Assembly (NCBI RefSeq): GCF_015732185.1
Contig: NZ_WIQM01000015.1
Coordinates: 62,001-126,000, forward strand
Direction: 5' to 3'
Length of the DNA stretch: 64,000 nucleotides
From: Pectinatus haikarae
GTDB lineage: Bacteria > Bacillota > Negativicutes > Selenomonadales > Selenomonadaceae
The notes beneath the pieces are model-generated. The model was not told where the DNA came from, searched no databases, and saw only the letters and a program-made list of their open reading frames with translations. Position 1 is the first letter of the stretch. Each line of letters starts with the position of its first letter. The position numbers were made by a program, and so were the translations under genes. Below, one piece after another: positions 1-9,901 of this stretch.

Positions 1-402
1 TACTACGACCATATTTACGTCTTCACGCCTTACTCCTTTTATGGGACAGGGAACTCCATTCAGCAGTTTAATCGGCCGCAGATTAACATATTGGTCAAAA
101 CCCTGCCGTATCTTGATCAGCAGATCACGCAGAGATATATGATCCGGCACATTTGGAGCACCCACTGCACCAAGATAGATAGTGTCAAATTTACTCAAAC
201 GTTCCAATCCGTCATCATCCATGACCTTTCCTGTTTTGCAAAAATATTCACATCCCCATGGAAAGTATTCAAATGAAAAAGCAAACCTGCCATCCAGTTC
301 TGCCACCTTTTTTAAAACCTTTATGCCCTCAGCTATTACTTCCGTACCGATTCCATCGCCAGGTATAACTGCAACATTGTATTCTTCCACATTAAGCGCC
401 AT
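1..402 (-). CDS. Tartrate/D-malate dehydrogenase-like protein (isocitrate/isopropylmalate dehydrogenase superfamily), 3' end outside window
   Basis: Only the N-terminal ~134 residues are present. They contain the nucleotide-fold opening VIPGDGIGTEV, the stretch FDTIYLGAVGAPNVPDHISL and the substrate/cofactor segment FDQYVNLRPIKLL, a pattern I recognise from the TtuC/DmlA branch (NAD-dependent oxidative decarboxylation of tartrate or D-malate) rather than LeuB. The ATG at 402 lies directly against an AAAGG, so a GTG at 390, about 12 bases from the same AAAGG, may be the real start. It lies downstream of the rplQ terminator, so it is a separate unit. The exact substrate cannot be read from this fragment. 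Confidence 0.75.
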   Translation of the reverse strand, partial: MALNVEEYNVAVIPGDGIGTEVIAEGIKVLKKVAELDGRFAFSFEYFPWGCEYFCKTGKVMDDDGLERLSKFDTIYLGAVGAPNVPDHISLRDLLIKIRQGFDQYVNLRPIKLLNGVPCPIKGVRREDVNMVVV

Positions 403-489
403 CCTTTCATTGTATTATCTTTAAAGTAAACTTTATTAATAAAAAAATCAATAGTTATTTTAAAATAATACAACATAGCTATATTGGGA

Positions 490-522
490 TAAAAAAATAA
501 GAACCGCCAAAAGACAGTTCTT
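490..522 (-). terminator. Rho-independent terminator after rplQ
   Basis: On the minus strand a 10-bp stem (with G-U pairs) AAGAACTGTC / GGCGGTTCTT closes a TTTT loop and is followed by ATTTTTTT. It lies 50 bases past rplQ and ends the ribosomal block. Confidence 0.85.
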
Positions 523-571
523 ATAGATATCAAGTTTATCATTGACAGGCATCACCTGCAATAACAAGTTT

Positions 572-913
572 TTATTTTACTAGTTCAAGAATAACCATCG
601 GAGCGGCATCACCGCGGCGAGGACCAAGCTTAAGAACACGTGTATAGCCGCCTTGACGTTCACTATACGAAGGTGCTGTTTCATCAAACAATTTTTTGAT
701 TACCGCTTCATCAAGCAAATCTGCAGCTATCTGACGGCGAGCATGTAAATCACCACGTTTAGCCAAAGTAATCATTTTTTCAGCAAGAGCACTGATTTCT
801 TTCGCTTTGGCTTCGGTTGTTTCTATACGTTCATATTTAAATAACGAAGTCAGCACACTGCGGAAAAGAGCACGACGGGCACTGCTGTCACGACCTAATT
901 TTCTGTAAGCCAA
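572..913 (-). CDS. rplQ: 50S ribosomal protein L17
   Basis: This 113-residue protein opens with [15 protein letters not shown], the conserved L17 N-terminus, and keeps the family length of 110-130. L17 binds 23S rRNA near the exit tunnel. It is the last gene of the alpha cluster, 11 bases after rpoA, and a strong terminator follows. The genes that often follow rplQ in Firmicutes (energy-coupling factor transporter genes, truA, rplM-rpsI) are not here, so the cluster ends at this gene. Confidence 0.97.
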   Translation of the reverse strand: MAYRKLGRDSSARRALFRSVLTSLFKYERIETTEAKAKEISALAEKMITLAKRGDLHARRQIAADLLDEAVIKKLFDETAPSYSERQGGYTRVLKLGPRRGDAAPMVILELVK

Positions 914-924
914 TTTCTTTCCTC

Positions 925-1884
925 CTATTCTTCATTATGTGAAAGTGAAAGACCAAGTTCTTTCAGCTTATTTCTCACTTCATCAAGTGATTTACGTCCT
1001 AAGTTTCTGACCTTCATCATATCGTCTTCGGATTTTTGGACAAGATCAGCTACTGTATTAATTTCTGCCCGTTTAAGACAATTGAAGGAACGAACCGATA
1101 AATCAAGATCTTCGATAGTCATTTCCATTACTTTGTTTGCATCATCTTCTTCATTTTCCAAAAAAGTGCTTTCTGATTCATTTTCTTCTTCTGAACAGCC
1201 TGCCATACTTTGGAAAAGTTTAAAATGTGCAATCAATATACTTGCAGATTTACTTATAGCTTCTTCTGGCCGCAGCGAACCGTTAGTCCATACTTCCAGA
1301 GTCAGCTTATCATAATCTGTGACATTTCCTACACGAGTATCCGCTACAGTATAATTCACTCTTTGAATAGGGGAAAAAATTGAATCTATAGGAATAACAC
1401 CGATAGGCTGATCGGCTCTTTTATTCTTATCGGCCGGTACATAACCGCGTCCGCGTTCAACAGTCATTTCTATTTTGAGTGAACCGCTTTCGTCGACAGT
1501 TGCTATATGCAGATCGGGATTTAATATCTCAATGTCAGCGTCAGCTTTAATGTCAGCACCGGTTACTTCTTTTTCACCTGTGACATCTATACTGATCGTA
1601 TGCGGTTCATCATTATGCATTTTGAGGCACAACGATTTGAGATTCAAAATGATATTAGTGACATCATCCCGCACACCAGGTATTGTAGAGAATTCATGAA
1701 GCACACCATCAATTTTTATTGATGTTATCGCAGCCCCCATCAAAGAAGACAAAAGTATGCGGCGCAGCGAATTACCGAGAGTAGTCCCATAACCACGTTC
1801 AAGTGGTTCACAAATGAACTTACCGTATTTTTGATCTTCACTTATTCCTACAATTTCTATTTTCGGCTTTTCGATTTCGATCAT
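925..1884 (-). CDS. rpoA: DNA-directed RNA polymerase subunit alpha
   Basis: At 319 residues this is full length. The N-terminal dimerisation domain (about 1-230) carries the conserved [18 protein letters not shown] segment, an acidic linker follows ([18 protein letters not shown]), and the C-terminal domain (about 250-315) carries the helix-hairpin-helix [18 protein letters not shown] that contacts UP elements and activators. The alpha dimer nucleates core RNA polymerase. It sits between rpsD and rplQ as usual. Confidence 0.98.
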   Translation of the reverse strand: MIEIEKPKIEIVGISEDQKYGKFICEPLERGYGTTLGNSLRRILLSSLMGAAITSIKIDGVLHEFSTIPGVRDDVTNIILNLKSLCLKMHNDEPHTISIDVTGEKEVTGADIKADADIEILNPDLHIATVDESGSLKIEMTVERGRGYVPADKNKRADQPIGVIPIDSIFSPIQRVNYTVADTRVGNVTDYDKLTLEVWTNGSLRPEEAISKSASILIAHFKLFQSMAGCSEEENESESTFLENEEDDANKVMEMTIEDLDLSVRSFNCLKRAEINTVADLVQKSEDDMMKVRNLGRKSLDEVRNKLKELGLSLSHNEE

Positions 1885-1945
1885 CTAAGGTTCCCCTCCT
1901 TTATTCTATGCACATAAAGTGCCACAATATGACCAATATGACATA

Positions 1946-2533
1946 TTATCTGGAGTACAATTCGACGATAGCCTGTTCGTCTACTGGAACATCGATTTCA
2001 TCGCGATTAGGAAATCTGCTGACAGTGCCGCCTAATTCACCAGCACTGAGCCAAGCCGGAACACTCAGTTTATTGCCTGATTCAGCAATAGCTTTGAACA
2101 ATTCGCTTGAACGGCTGCCTTCTTTTACACCCACTATATCATTTGCTTTAACAAAAGCAGACGGAATATCAAGACGTTTGCCGTTGATTGTAATATGACC
2201 GTGTGTAACCATTTGTCTTGCTTGACGGCGTGTATTGGCAAGGCCCAAACGAAATACAACATTATCAAGGCGCCTTTCCAGTAAAATCAAAAGATTTTCA
2301 CCGGTAACTCCCTGCATTTTTTTAGCTTTATCATAACAAAGGCGGAATTGTTTTTCCAATACGCCGTATATAAATTTTGCCTTTTGCTTTTCTTTGAGCT
2401 GCATACCGTATTCACTTACCTTGCGGCCTGTGCGGCGAGGCTGGCGCTTGGATTTTTTGCCAAGACCAACAACAGCAGTTTCTATGCCCAAAGAACGGCA
2501 TTTTTTCAGAGACGGTACTCTATCAATTGCCAT
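1946..2533 (-). CDS. rpsD: 30S ribosomal protein S4
   Basis: The 195 residues show the S4 core (SEYGMQLKEKQKAKFIYGV) and the S4 RNA-binding domain RRLDNVVFRLGLANTRRQAR followed by GHITINGK. S4 is a primary 16S rRNA binder that starts 30S assembly and can act as a translational repressor. Only one cysteine lies near the N-terminus, so this is the zinc-free form. It is slightly shorter than the usual 200-208. It is read with rpsK, rpsM and rpoA. Confidence 0.97.
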   Translation of the reverse strand: MAIDRVPSLKKCRSLGIETAVVGLGKKSKRQPRRTGRKVSEYGMQLKEKQKAKFIYGVLEKQFRLCYDKAKKMQGVTGENLLILLERRLDNVVFRLGLANTRRQARQMVTHGHITINGKRLDIPSAFVKANDIVGVKEGSRSSELFKAIAESGNKLSVPAWLSAGELGGTVSRFPNRDEIDVPVDEQAIVELYSR

Positions 2534-2553
2534 TTATCTATTTTTCCCTCCTA

Positions 2554-2943
2554 TTATACTCTTCTGCGTTTTGGCGGACGGCATCCGTTATGCGGAATTG
2601 GGGTTACATCCTTGATCATATTCACTTCAAGACCTGTAGCCTGAAGAGAACGGATAGCTGCTTCACGGCCTGCTCCCGGTCCCTTTACATAAACTTCTAC
2701 CTGTTTCAAACCATGTTCCATGGCTGCTTTTGCAGCTACTTCTGCTGCCATCTGCGCTGCAAACGGAGTGCTTTTGCGTGATCCTCTGAAGCCAAGACCG
2801 CCGGCACTTGCCCAGGAAAGAGCGTTGCCGTTTTTGTCAGTAATGGTAACTATTGTATTATTAAAAGTTGATCGAATATGGGCTATGCCATATTCAATAT
2901 TTTTACGTTCCTTTTTTTTCGGACGAGATTTACTTGCTGGCAA
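2554..2943 (-). CDS. rpsK: 30S ribosomal protein S11
   Basis: A 129-residue protein with the S11 blocks [37 protein letters not shown] and the C-terminal basic tail [14 protein letters not shown]11 forms part of the 30S platform near the mRNA path. It lies 12 bases after rpsM and 20 bases before rpsD. The start is fixed by the AGGAGGG site just upstream. Confidence 0.98.
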   Translation of the reverse strand: MPASKSRPKKKERKNIEYGIAHIRSTFNNTIVTITDKNGNALSWASAGGLGFRGSRKSTPFAAQMAAEVAAKAAMEHGLKQVEVYVKGPGAGREAAIRSLQATGLEVNMIKDVTPIPHNGCRPPKRRRV

Positions 2944-2955
2944 TTCTAACCCTCC

Positions 2956-3330
2956 TTATGCTTCTTTCTTCTTACCCATAATGGTCTTTTTAGGACCTTT
3001 TCTCGTACGCGCGTTATTTTTCGTATTCTGTCCGCGTACAGGGAGTCCGAAACGATGACGTCTGCCACGATAGCAGCCTATTTCAACTAAGCGTTTAATA
3101 TTGAGTGATACTTCACGACGAAGATCACCTTCTACAGTATAACTTTTTTCAAGCGTTTCACGAAGTTTGGCTACTTCATCTTCAGTCAGATCGCGAGAGC
3201 GAGTATCAGGACTGATTCCTGTGACTGCCAAAATATCACGTGCCGACTTCGGGCCGATACCAAAAATATATGTTAAAGCGACTTCCATTCGTTTATCGCG
3301 TGGTAAATCTACACCGGCAATACGTGCCAT
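2956..3330 (-). CDS. rpsM: 30S ribosomal protein S13
   Basis: At 124 residues it carries the opening [25 protein letters not shown], the helix-two-turn-helix, the [17 protein letters not shown] segment and a very basic C-terminal tail that reaches the tRNA sites in the 30S head. It is spaced 18 bases from rpmJ, with an AGGAGG site at the start codon. Confidence 0.98.
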   Translation of the reverse strand: MARIAGVDLPRDKRMEVALTYIFGIGPKSARDILAVTGISPDTRSRDLTEDEVAKLRETLEKSYTVEGDLRREVSLNIKRLVEIGCYRGRRHRFGLPVRGQNTKNNARTRKGPKKTIMGKKKEA

Positions 3331-3348
3331 ATATTAACACACCTCCTA

Positions 3349-3462
3349 TTATCCTTGTTTTTGTTTATGCTTAGGGTTTTCGCAAATGACCATTACATGG
3401 CCCTTGCGTTTAATTATTTTACATTTTTCGCAAATGCGTTTCACTGATGGTCGTACTTTCAT
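3349..3462 (-). CDS. rpmJ: 50S ribosomal protein L36 (zinc form)
   Basis: The true product is 37 residues, starting at the ATG at 3462, eight bases from AAAGGAG; a longer reading frame upstream overlaps infA and has no site of its own. [16 protein letters not shown] and the C-terminal CENPKH give the Cys11-Cys14-Cys27-His32 zinc ribbon, so this is the zinc-binding form. It is the smallest gene of the alpha cluster and sits between infA and rpsM. Confidence 0.96.
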   Translation of the reverse strand: MKVRPSVKRICEKCKIIKRKGHVMVICENPKHKQKQG

Positions 3463-3508
3463 TGCATTTACTCCTTTCAGCAATATTCCTATAATCCCGG
3501 TAAGCCGT

Positions 3509-3727
3509 TTATTTAAATCTGTAGGTAATACGGCCTCTCGTAAGATCATACGGCGTAAGCTCAATCGTAACCTTATCACCCGGCAATATGCGGATAAAAT
3601 TCATACGAATCTTGCCGGATACGTGAGCTAAAACGACATGGCCGTTTTCCAGTTCTACCTGAAACATTGCGTTTGGTAATGCTTCAAGTACTCTACCTTC
3701 AACTTCAATTACATCTTGTTTAGACAT
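3509..3727 (-). CDS. infA: Translation initiation factor IF-1
   Basis: A 72-residue single OB-fold protein, the exact family length, with [21 protein letters not shown] and the C-terminal [16 protein letters not shown]-1 occupies the 30S A site during initiation. It is the first gene after a promoter located at the end of adk and a 140-base structured leader. The methionine aminopeptidase gene commonly placed between adk and infA is absent. Confidence 0.97.
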   Translation of the reverse strand: MSKQDVIEVEGRVLEALPNAMFQVELENGHVVLAHVSGKIRMNFIRILPGDKVTIELTPYDLTRGRITYRFK

Positions 3728-3751
3728 GAACCTGCTCCCTTTCGAATAAAG

Positions 3752-3808
3752 GTTGGGCGAACTAATTTTTCAGGCAACCTTTTTTCTAAGGAACCATCCT
3801 TGCCCAAC
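3752..3808 (-). promoter_or_regulatory. Predicted three-way-junction RNA leader of infA
   Basis: The transcript can form an outer 7-bp stem GTTGGGC (3808-3802) with GCCCAAC (3758-3752). It encloses a first hairpin AAGGA-TGGT-TCCTT that stacks directly on it, then a small AGG-TTG-CCT hairpin. It ends about 25 bases before the infA start. I know no named motif that fits; regulation by IF-1 or a downstream ribosomal protein is inference. Confidence 0.5.
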
Positions 3809-3871
3809 ATTATTGCAATGAATTGTCTTAATAGTGTCTTCACAAAACTACTATCCGACATAAACTTTTCC

Positions 3872-3900
3872 ATTATATCAGCCGCGCAGTACAGCCACAA
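3872..3900 (-). promoter_or_regulatory. Sigma-A promoter for infA and the alpha cluster
   Basis: TTGTGG (3900-3895), a 17-base spacer and a perfect TATAAT (3877-3872) overlap the last codons and stop of adk. Transcription would start near 3865, giving a leader of about 140 bases before infA. Confidence 0.6.
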
Positions 3901-4522
3901 TGTCGCCATACACCTTATCCATCGACTGTCTGCCATCAATTTTCTTATATAGATCTGCATCTTTATAATACTCGATAAGAGGCTTTGTTTGCTCATCATA
4001 AACCGACAGGCGGTTTTTCATAGTGATCTCACTGTCATCAGCACGCTGATAAAGCTCCCCACCGCAAAGATCGCAAATGCCTTCTTTAAGAGATTTTTTA
4101 AACTTTATATGATACGTTGCACCACATTTTCTACATATCCGGCGTCCCACGGCTCTTTCAACAAGGTCCTGTGCAGGCACGTCTATATTGAGAGCACCTG
4201 TGAGCTTCAAACCTAATTCATCGATTATCTCGTCAAGATTCTTCGCCTGCTCCACTGTCCTGGGAAATCCATCAAGAATAAATCCCTTTTTACAGTCCAC
4301 CTGAGAAAGACGTTCTTTGACTATACCGATGGTGATATCATCAGGTACAAGCTTTCCCTGATCCATGCAGGCTTTTGCTTTTTTCCCAAGTTCAGTCTGA
4401 TTTTTAACTGCCGCTCTAAACATATCACCCGTAGAAATATGCGGTATCTTAAATTCTTCAACTAATTTTGCCGCCTGCGTACCTTTACCGGCACCAGGAG
4501 GTCCCATTAACAGAATGTGCAC
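3878..4522 (-). CDS. adk: Adenylate kinase (zinc LID type)
   Basis: The 214 residues give the long-form kinase that interconverts ATP + AMP and 2 ADP. The P-loop [14 protein letters not shown] lies at 7-20, FILDGFPRT near residue 81, and the LID holds a four-cysteine zinc site (CRKCGATYH and [11 protein letters not shown]), as in many Firmicutes. It starts with GTG, nine bases from GGAGG, 14 bases after secY. The next gene, infA, is not coupled: a promoter begins at its stop codon. Confidence 0.97.
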   Translation of the reverse strand: MHILLMGPPGAGKGTQAAKLVEEFKIPHISTGDMFRAAVKNQTELGKKAKACMDQGKLVPDDITIGIVKERLSQVDCKKGFILDGFPRTVEQAKNLDEIIDELGLKLTGALNIDVPAQDLVERAVGRRICRKCGATYHIKFKKSLKEGICDLCGGELYQRADDSEITMKNRLSVYDEQTKPLIEYYKDADLYKKIDGRQSMDKVYGDIVAVLRG

Positions 4523-4536
4523 AATAAAATTCCTCC

Positions 4537-5793
4537 TTATTTCATGAATCCTTCATAATGGCGCATGACCACCATGGATTCTATCTGCTTCATAGTATCA
4601 AGGGCTACCCCTACAACAATGAGCAGTGCCGTTCCGCCAAAATATACACCTTGAATATGTGTTGCATTAGCAATAAGCATCGGAAAAATAGCAATCAATG
4701 CTAAAAATACCGCACCAGCCAGCGTTATCCTTGTCATTATCCGATCAAGATAATCCGCTGTATCCTGTCCTGGTCTTATACCAGGAACAAATCCGCCATA
4801 TTTCTTAAGATTATCAGCTAAATCAGGTATTTTTAGTGTAACAGCTGTATAAAAATAAGTAAAGAAAATTATCAGCAAGGTATATGTTATTGTATGCGTG
4901 AGTGTTCCCCATTGAAAATAAGAAGCAACGGTTTTCACCCATCCCACACTTACAAACTGTCCTATAGTTGCAGGAAACATCAGCAGAGACGAAGCAAAAA
5001 TGATCGGAATAACTCCTGCCTGATTTACCTTAAGAGGTATATGAGACGAATGCCCGCCATAAGTTTTATTTCCAACGACCCGTTTAGTGTAAGATATAGG
5101 CACTCTGCGCTGTCCCTGTTGAATCGCTATAACGAAAACGACCATAGCCAATGCTATAAACAAAAACAAAAACAGATTGAAATAGTTTATTGTTCCTGCC
5201 TGCAAATACTGGTACATAGTGCCCAGAGAATGAGGCAGTGCCGCTACAATGCCGGCAAATATTATCAGAGAAATCCCATTTCCTATACCATTGGCTGTTA
5301 TCTGTTCACCAACCCACATTAAAAAAACAGTTCCTGCTGTTAATGTGATAGCGATAATCAATATGGATGCAGGATTTGGATTTATTATAGCAGCCCGTAA
5401 GCCGATGGACATGCCAATAGCCTGTAAAAACGCAAGGACAACCGTTAAATAACGGGTGACCTTAGTCGTTTTTTTATGACCTTCCGCACCTTCTTTAGAC
5501 CATTCTTCCAAGGTAGGAACTACTACAGCTAAAAGCTGCATTATGATGGAAGCGTTGATATAAGGAGTGATACTCATTGCAAATATGGAAAACTTACTTA
5601 AAGCACCACCGGAAAATAAATCCATCAATCCGAATAAATTACCACTATTAAAAAGATGTTCGAGTGCGTCGGGATTGACTCCCGGAACAGGAATATGCGT
5701 TCCCAAACGAAACACTGCAAACATTATTAAGGTGAAGATGATTTTTTGCCTTAATTCAGGAATTTTAAATATGTTCCCAAGGGCTGAAATCAA
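4537..5793 (-). CDS. secY: Protein translocase subunit SecY
   Basis: A 418-residue polytopic membrane protein with about ten hydrophobic helices. It carries the SecY signatures [15 protein letters not shown] near the N-terminus, [16 protein letters not shown] and [16 protein letters not shown]. It forms the SecYEG channel. The start is TTG, with the ribosome site inside the last codons of rplO and a one-base gap, so translation is likely coupled to rplO. Confidence 0.98.
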   Translation of the reverse strand: MISALGNIFKIPELRQKIIFTLIMFAVFRLGTHIPVPGVNPDALEHLFNSGNLFGLMDLFSGGALSKFSIFAMSITPYINASIIMQLLAVVVPTLEEWSKEGAEGHKKTTKVTRYLTVVLAFLQAIGMSIGLRAAIINPNPASILIIAITLTAGTVFLMWVGEQITANGIGNGISLIIFAGIVAALPHSLGTMYQYLQAGTINYFNLFLFLFIALAMVVFVIAIQQGQRRVPISYTKRVVGNKTYGGHSSHIPLKVNQAGVIPIIFASSLLMFPATIGQFVSVGWVKTVASYFQWGTLTHTITYTLLIIFFTYFYTAVTLKIPDLADNLKKYGGFVPGIRPGQDTADYLDRIMTRITLAGAVFLALIAIFPMLIANATHIQGVYFGGTALLIVVGVALDTMKQIESMVVMRHYEGFMK

Positions 5794-5794
5794 C

Positions 5795-6241
5795 TTAGAT
5801 CACCTCAATTTGCCCGCCTGCTGCCTTGATCTTTTCTTCGGCAGATTTGGTGAATCCCTGTGCTCTTACAGTAATTTTTTTCGTTATTTCACCGTTGCCG
5901 AGAATACGAATACCATCATGCACATTTTTCAATATTCCGGATTCCACTAAAGCAACTGCATCAACCACACTGCCGTCTTCAAAACGTTCCAGCATGCAAA
6001 CATTGACTTGTGCATATTCTTTAGCGAAGATATTTTTAAAGCCGCGTTTCGGTAATCTGCGGTACAATGGCATCTGACCGCCTTCAAATCCGGGACGAAC
6101 ACCACCGCCGGAGCGAGAGTTCTGCCCTTTATGTCCGCGTCCAGAGGTTTTGCCTAATCCGGAGCCAAGACCGCGTCCGACACGGGTACGTGTTTTCTTA
6201 GATCCTGGAGCAGGAGCTAATTCATGTAAGTTCATAGTCAC
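5795..6241 (-). CDS. rplO: 50S ribosomal protein L15
   Basis: The protein shows the L15 N-terminal pattern [20 protein letters not shown] and a glycine-rich [16 protein letters not shown] region, then the globular half ending QIEVI. The GTG at 6241 is well spaced (about 7 bases) from AGGAGG; the ATG at 6235 would give 146 residues with a long spacer, so either start is possible. It lies between rpmD and secY in the spc order. Confidence 0.97.
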   Translation of the reverse strand: MTMNLHELAPAPGSKKTRTRVGRGLGSGLGKTSGRGHKGQNSRSGGGVRPGFEGGQMPLYRRLPKRGFKNIFAKEYAQVNVCMLERFEDGSVVDAVALVESGILKNVHDGIRILGNGEITKKITVRAQGFTKSAEEKIKAAGGQIEVI

Positions 6242-6259
6242 CTGGCACCTCCTTTTTCA

Positions 6260-6445
6260 TTATGCATTTATTTCTTCTATTTTGATAAGATGTTCTATTT
6301 TATGAAGCATACCGCGGATAGCTGGATTATCATCTTTTTCTACCACGGAATTTATTTTTTTTAAGCCTAAAGCTTTAACTGTCGCGCGCTGATCCTGCGG
6401 ATGACCGATAAGGCTGCGGGTAAGAGTAACTTTCAGTTTTGCCAT
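6260..6445 (-). CDS. rpmD: 50S ribosomal protein L30
   Basis: The real product is 61 residues beginning [19 protein letters not shown]. The ATG at 6445 has AGGAGGTTG just upstream, while a longer frame runs back into rpsE and has no site. L30 is a small 50S protein near the 5S rRNA region. It is spaced 13 bases from rpsE. Confidence 0.96.
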   Translation of the reverse strand: MAKLKVTLTRSLIGHPQDQRATVKALGLKKINSVVEKDDNPAIRGMLHKIEHLIKIEEINA

Positions 6446-6458
6446 TGAAACAACCTCC

Positions 6459-6959
6459 TTAACCCAAAAGTTCCTGAACAGTTTTGCCGCGCAGCTGCGC
6501 AACTGTTTCTGCTTTTTTAAGCTGATCCAAGCCGCAAATAGTAGCACGTACCATATTGTTAGGATTGGATGAACCGAGCGATTTTGTCAGGATATCGCCT
6601 ATGCCGCACAGTTCCAATACCGCACGGGCAGGACCTCCGGCTATAACACCAGTACCTTTTGCTGCCGGTTTTAAAAGAACCTTGCCGGCGCCAAAAACAC
6701 CTGTTATCTGATGCGGGATTGTCTTTTCTACTAATGATACTGTAATGATATTTTTCTTTGCATCTTCAATGCCTTTTCTGATTGCCTCTGGTACTTCGCT
6801 GGCTTTACCGAGTCCTGCACCAACATGACCGTTCTTATCACCGACGACAACCAAAGCACTGAAAGAAAAACGACGACCGCCTTTTACAACCTTGGCTACA
6901 CGATTTATATAAACGACTTTTTCCTGTAATTCAAGCGCATTAGCATCTATTCTGGCCAT
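6459..6959 (-). CDS. rpsE: 30S ribosomal protein S5
   Basis: This is a 166-residue protein with the double-stranded RNA-binding-like fold ([19 protein letters not shown]) and the C-terminal fold with [19 protein letters not shown] and [13 protein letters not shown]5 influences decoding accuracy and the mRNA entry helicase. I chose the ATG at 6959, seven bases from GGAGG; a TTG codon just before it would add one residue. Confidence 0.97.
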   Translation of the reverse strand: MARIDANALELQEKVVYINRVAKVVKGGRRFSFSALVVVGDKNGHVGAGLGKASEVPEAIRKGIEDAKKNIITVSLVEKTIPHQITGVFGAGKVLLKPAAKGTGVIAGGPARAVLELCGIGDILTKSLGSSNPNNMVRATICGLDQLKKAETVAQLRGKTVQELLG

Positions 6960-6982
6960 CAATTAACCTCCTGTTCCATAAA

Positions 6983-7342
6983 TTAGAATTTAAGTCCTGC
7001 TTCACGAGCTGCGTCAGCTAAAGCTGCTATACGACCATGATACACATATCCGCTGCGGTCAAACACAACTTCTGTGATTCCTTTAGCTACAGCAGATTTT
7101 GCAACTGCAGTGCCGACAGCTTTTGCTGCTTCGGCATTTCCGCCATAATTTTCAAAACCTTTATCTTTTGAACTTGCTGCTGCTATCGTAACACCATTCA
7201 CATCATCAATAACCTGTGCATATATATTGCTGAGGCTGCGGAATACGTTCAAGCGAGGTCTTTCTGGCGTACCGGACACACGATTGCGTACACGTAAATG
7301 ACGCTTTTGACGAGCCTTGTTCTTATCCTGCTTTTTAAACAC
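6983..7342 (-). CDS. rplR: 50S ribosomal protein L18
   Basis: At 119 residues it matches the usual L18 size and shows [23 protein letters not shown] and a C-terminal [24 protein letters not shown]18 binds 5S rRNA. It starts with GTG, about eight bases from AAAGGAG, and is 23 bases before rpsE. Confidence 0.97.
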   Translation of the reverse strand: MFKKQDKNKARQKRHLRVRNRVSGTPERPRLNVFRSLSNIYAQVIDDVNGVTIAAASSKDKGFENYGGNAEAAKAVGTAVAKSAVAKGITEVVFDRSGYVYHGRIAALADAAREAGLKF

Positions 7343-7369
7343 GTCAATTGCTCCTTTCTCTTAAAAAAA

Positions 7370-7921
7370 TCATTTGGCGCCCTTACCGCCGGCCTTGCCG
7401 ACCTTACGGCGAATATGTTCATTTTCATATTTGATACCTTTGCCTTTATAAGGTTCGGGTTCTCTATAGCCGCGAATCTTGGCAGCAACTTCGCCAACAA
7501 CTTCTTTATCGATTCCGGACACAATAATTCTATTAGGCGCCGGAGCAGTAAGTGTAATTCCTGTCGGTGGTTCAACCACAACAGGATGAGAAAATCCCAA
7601 AGAAAGATTGAGATTTTTCCCTTGTTGTGCAGCTCTGTAGCCTACACCATTGATTTCAAGATTTTTAGTGAATCCTTCAGTCACGCCCACAACCATGTTA
7701 TTAACAAGACTGCGCGTAAGACCATGTAATGCTCTATGATTTTTATCGTCTGAAGGACGTTGTACAGTGACAACATTCCCTTCGACTATTACTTTTATAT
7801 CTTTATGGCACGTACGAGACAATTCACCCTTCGGGCCTTTTACAATTACATGATTGTTATCATCAACCGTCACTGTAACCCCGCCTGGGATCTCGATAGG
7901 TGCTCTACCTATTCTTGACAT
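7370..7921 (-). CDS. rplF: 50S ribosomal protein L6
   Basis: The product is 183 residues from the ATG at 7921 ([15 protein letters not shown]), which sits behind GGGAGGTGTACAA; the longer frame upstream adds seven unrelated residues. Two L6 repeats are visible, the second ending [19 protein letters not shown], the C-terminal signature that binds 23S rRNA near the factor-binding site. Confidence 0.97.
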   Translation of the reverse strand: MSRIGRAPIEIPGGVTVTVDDNNHVIVKGPKGELSRTCHKDIKVIVEGNVVTVQRPSDDKNHRALHGLTRSLVNNMVVGVTEGFTKNLEINGVGYRAAQQGKNLNLSLGFSHPVVVEPPTGITLTAPAPNRIIVSGIDKEVVGEVAAKIRGYREPEPYKGKGIKYENEHIRRKVGKAGGKGAK

Positions 7922-7945
7922 TTGTACACCTCCCAGTTCCAAAAA

Positions 7946-8344
7946 TTACCAAACGTAAGCTAATACTTCGCCGCCAACTCCTGTGCTGCGGGCTTTCTTA
8001 TCACTCATAATACCCTTTGATGTAGATATTATTGCGATACCAAGTCCACCCAAAACGCGTGGCAGCTGATCTTTTTTAACATAAGCGCGAAGGCCGGGAC
8101 GAGAAACACGTTTCAAACCGGTTATTACCTGTTCACTGTCAGGACCGTATTTCAATTTAATTGTAAGAACACCCTGCTTATTATCCTGCGTGAAGGTGTA
8201 ATCTTTTATAAAACCTTCTTCTTTCAAAACATCAGCAATAGCTTTTTTGATATTAGAACCAGGGATTTCAACTTTTTCATGTAAAACAGAGTTTGCATTG
8301 CGCAAACGTGTAAGCATATCTGCAATCGGATCAGTCATTCCCAT
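7946..8344 (-). CDS. rpsH: 30S ribosomal protein S8
   Basis: A 132-residue protein with [26 protein letters not shown] and the C-terminal [28 protein letters not shown]8 is a primary binder of the 16S central domain and in some bacteria represses the spc operon. Two in-frame ATGs lie two codons apart; the first is nearer to GGAGG. Confidence 0.97.
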   Translation of the reverse strand: MGMTDPIADMLTRLRNANSVLHEKVEIPGSNIKKAIADVLKEEGFIKDYTFTQDNKQGVLTIKLKYGPDSEQVITGLKRVSRPGLRAYVKKDQLPRVLGGLGIAIISTSKGIMSDKKARSTGVGGEVLAYVW

Positions 8345-8373
8345 AAAATCGATATCCTCCTTTCTTTCTAACT

Positions 8374-8559
8374 TTACCAGCTGGCTTTCGTTACACCAGG
8401 AATTGCGCCTTTATAGCTTTGTTCTCTAAAGCAAATACGGCACATGTCAAATTTACGCATATAACCGTGCGGACGGCCACAAATTTTACATCTATTATAT
8501 TGACGAACTTTATATTTTGGTTCTTTGCTCCACTTTTCAATCAGTGCCTTTTTGGCCAT
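8374..8559 (-). CDS. rpsZ: 30S ribosomal protein S14 type Z (zinc form)
   Basis: The short 61-residue form has a zinc site from C24-x2-C27 and C40-x2-C43 (CKICGRPH and CRICFRE). This is the zinc-containing S14 typical of Firmicutes, as opposed to the ~100-residue zinc-free form. It sits at the expected spc position between rplE and rpsH. Confidence 0.97.
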   Translation of the reverse strand: MAKKALIEKWSKEPKYKVRQYNRCKICGRPHGYMRKFDMCRICFREQSYKGAIPGVTKASW

Positions 8560-8578
8560 TAAAAATTTACCTCCCCTT

Positions 8579-9118
8579 TTATGCGCTGAACGGCATTCCC
8601 AAAAGGCGGAGAAGTTCCTTGGCCTCTTCGTCGGTTTTCGCCGTTGTTACAACAATAATATTCATACCACGAACTTTATCAATCTTATCATATTCAATTT
8701 CCGGAAAAATCAATTGTTCTTTGAGTCCCACGGAATAATTGCCACGACCATCAAAAGCCTTTCCACTGACACCGCGAAAATCACGTACACGCGGCAAGGC
8801 AATACTAACAAATTTATCTAAGAATTCATACATGCGGACACCGCGCAAGGTAACCTTACAGCCAATAGGCATGCCGACACGTAATTTCCATGCAGCCAAA
8901 GATTTCTTGGCTCTGGTAAGAATAGGTTTCTGCCCTGCAATGATAGTTAAATCTTCAACAGCAGAATCAAGTGCTTTGGAATTGCTGACAGCTTCACCGA
9001 CACCCATGTTGATAACGATCTTTTCAACTTTCGGCAGCTGCATAACATTTTTATAGCCAAATTTTTCGGTCAAAGCCGGAATAACTTCTTTTACATACTT
9101 TTCCTGCAATCTATCCAT
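8579..9118 (-). CDS. rplE: 50S ribosomal protein L5
   Basis: The 179 residues from the ATG at 9118 show [31 protein letters not shown] and [19 protein letters not shown], all L5 signatures. L5 anchors 5S rRNA in the central protuberance. The TTG one codon earlier is less well spaced from GGAGG. The gene lies between rplX and rpsZ. Confidence 0.97.
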   Translation of the reverse strand: MDRLQEKYVKEVIPALTEKFGYKNVMQLPKVEKIVINMGVGEAVSNSKALDSAVEDLTIIAGQKPILTRAKKSLAAWKLRVGMPIGCKVTLRGVRMYEFLDKFVSIALPRVRDFRGVSGKAFDGRGNYSVGLKEQLIFPEIEYDKIDKVRGMNIIVVTTAKTDEEAKELLRLLGMPFSA

Positions 9119-9139
9119 CAATAATTCCTCCTTCCCTTA

Positions 9140-9472
9140 TTATTTTGTCTGGTCTAAAAGTTCGCCGCATTTTTTGCATACACGAACCATTTTCCCATCG
9201 ACTAATTTTTTAGCTACACGGGTCGGTTTGGAACATGCTGAACATACGATCATGACCTTGGATGCATGCATAGGTGCTTCCTTAGGAATAATACCGCCTT
9301 TAGGAACGTTCTGATTAGGTTTCGTATGACGTTTTACTTTGTTTATTCCTTCAACCACGACTTTATCTTTTTTCGGTAGAGCTTGCAGAACTTTGCCCTG
9401 TTTACCTTTGTCTTTACCGGATAATACTAAGACTGTATCATCCTTTTTTACTTTTAACTTATATTGCGACAA
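9140..9472 (-). CDS. rplX: 50S ribosomal protein L24
   Basis: A 110-residue protein with the N-terminal KOW motif ([19 protein letters not shown]) and a C-terminal cysteine cluster (CSACSKPTR and VCKKCGELL) that probably binds zinc, as in many L24 proteins. L24 is one of the first proteins to join 23S rRNA. It starts with TTG, about seven bases from GAGGAGG. Confidence 0.97.
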   Translation of the reverse strand: MSQYKLKVKKDDTVLVLSGKDKGKQGKVLQALPKKDKVVVEGINKVKRHTKPNQNVPKGGIIPKEAPMHASKVMIVCSACSKPTRVAKKLVDGKMVRVCKKCGELLDQTK

Positions 9473-9490
9473 TCTTGCACCTCCTCACCA

Positions 9491-9859
9491 TTAAAGTACT
9501 TCTGGAGCCAACGAGATGATTTTCATGAAATCTTTGTCACGTAATTCTCTGGCTACTGGTCCAAAAATACGAGTTCCTCTAGGGGTTTTATCTTCTTTTA
9601 TAACTACAGCTGCATTTTCATCAAAACGGATGTAAGACCCATCTTTTCTTCTAAGTCCTTTTTTAGAACGAACAACTACAGCTTTAATGACATCTCCTTT
9701 TTTAACCATACCACCAGGAGATGCGGATTTTACTGCGGCGACAATTACATCGCCGATATTGGCATATTTGCGATAGGAACCGCCTAAAACACGGATGCAC
9801 ATTATTTCCTTTGCCCCAGTGTTATCGCCAACATTAAGCATTGTCTGTTGTTGGATCAA
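9491..9859 (-). CDS. rplN: 50S ribosomal protein L14
   Basis: 122 residues, the invariant family length, with [21 protein letters not shown] and [30 protein letters not shown]14 sits at the subunit interface and is the docking site for the silencing factor RsfS. Its start is TTG behind GGAGGTAAACCAA. It follows rpsQ and precedes rplX. Confidence 0.98.
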   Translation of the reverse strand: MIQQQTMLNVGDNTGAKEIMCIRVLGGSYRKYANIGDVIVAAVKSASPGGMVKKGDVIKAVVVRSKKGLRRKDGSYIRFDENAAVVIKEDKTPRGTRIFGPVARELRDKDFMKIISLAPEVL

Positions 9860-9901
9860 TTGGTTTACCTCCTTTATTAAAATCCTTCGGCTTTAATAAA
9901 A

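Noticed and set aside
3709-3999. Minus-strand reading frame of 96 codons across the adk-infA gap (possible KOW-type protein)
   Set aside because: It overlaps adk and infA, has no ribosome site and no KOW signature; the gap is better explained as a structured leader.
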